Below are positions 5,273 through 5,651 of a stretch of DNA of 5,651 nt, piece after piece. The stretch's first letter is position 1. Every line of letters starts with the position of its first letter. The stretch is from JADHUC01 sp964617665 (GTDB lineage: Bacteria > Planctomycetota > Planctomycetia > Pirellulales > Pirellulaceae). Location: positions 1-5,651 of the forward strand of contig CAZUAH010000778.1 in the NCBI GenBank assembly GCA_964617665.1. Direction: 5' to 3'. The notes below the pieces were generated by a model. It was given only the letters and a program-made list of their open reading frames with translations, was not told where the DNA came from and did no database searches. The position numbers and the translations under genes were made by a program.

Positions 5273-5651
5273 CGGCTTGTCGCGGTTGCGGAAGGCGGCT
5301 GAATTGAGCCAGAAGGAAGTCTCCTCGCTTCTGGCCGGTGGCTGGGGAGGTCTGCGCTTCGGCGCGGTGGACGCGTTCGGCTAAACGCATAGGTTCCAAC
5401 GTTCCGTCGCGTAGTTGTTGAAGACCCGCCTGCCAGGCGGCCTGCAGTGCCTCAGTCAGCGGCTCGTCGAGTCTTGCGTCGTAGCTGGGGAAGAAGCCTT
5501 TGGTGCCGAAATACTGCGCGGCGGGGACGCGCGGGTCGTCTGAGGTGACATCCAGGTCGTTGAAGAAACTGATCATCACACGGCTCGTGGCGAGTCTGCG
5601 GTCCGGCGGCCCAGATTCTCTTCACGATTGGGGATCATTTTGAGGGACTCC
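5268..5651 (-). pseudogene. FAD-dependent oxidoreductase-like gene, C-terminal part, apparently frameshifted (runs off right edge)
   Basis: From the right edge the minus strand reads ESLKMIPNREENL in one frame, which ends at a TGA at about 5578. The following frame, open from a TGA near 5622 to the TAG at 5270-5268, reads RRLATSRVMISFFNDLDV, then VPAAQYFGTKGFFPSYDARL and on to PRQAE. One missing base just after ENL would join the two (ENLWPPDRRLATSRVMI). The pattern IPN.EENL-(W.AG)-.SA...RVM is that of the C-terminal FAD-binding region of planctomycete-type FAD-dependent oxidoreductases, followed by a family tail. The usual G-Q-A-A-G-rich helix after RVM is missing, so the gene may also carry a deletion. 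If the break is a sequencing error, this is a normal partial CDS. The stop codon lies inside the REPIN end. Family recognition is from memory and moderate. Confidence 0.45.

Noticed and set aside
1..5651. CRISPR array, tRNA or rRNA gene
   Set aside because: No regularly spaced direct repeats and no cloverleaf or rRNA-like segments were seen on either strand.

Overview
The window looks like part of a GC-rich, environmental bacterial chromosome, most likely a planctomycete. This is inference, resting on a right-edge protein that resembles the C-terminal part of planctomycete FAD-dependent oxidoreductases, and on dense REP/RAYT-type debris (REP palindromes and remnants of their partner transposases). 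No ribosomal or other phylogenetic marker is present.

Layout. At the left edge (1-319, minus strand) is the 5' part of a gene for an exported protein. A 33-bp-arm palindrome made of heptamer-like units sits in frame inside its signal-peptide coding region. Next comes a gene-free stretch (320-965) holding a REPIN-like element (two REP units head to head, 465-582) and a frameshifted remnant of the start of a RAYT (REP-associated, IS200-like Y1) transposase (620-795). Three plus-strand genes follow: a DUF2971 protein (966-1562), a protein of unknown family with a C-terminal HEPN-type RX4H motif (1739-2593), and a larger protein with a different RX4H motif, RNDNLH (2751-3926). About 70 bases after the third gene lies a second copy, about 90% identical, of a 94-bp segment of the left RAYT remnant (3993-4085). 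Then come a four-TM membrane protein (4173-4982), a C-terminal RAYT remnant on the minus strand (4983-5160), a second REPIN (5161-5272) and the 3' end of an apparently frameshifted FAD-oxidoreductase-like gene (5268-5651, minus).

How it fits together. The three central genes, each with its own Shine-Dalgarno sequence and all on one strand, look like an accessory cassette of defence-island type: two putative HEPN RNases plus a DUF2971 protein. The symmetry of the surroundings (REPIN, RAYT fragment, cargo, RAYT fragment, membrane gene, RAYT fragment, REPIN) suggests repeated insertion or recombination at a hotspot built of RAYT/REP sequence. No function of the cassette can be proved from sequence alone. 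The pairing of two different HEPN-motif proteins with a DUF2971 protein is the best candidate here for an undescribed system.
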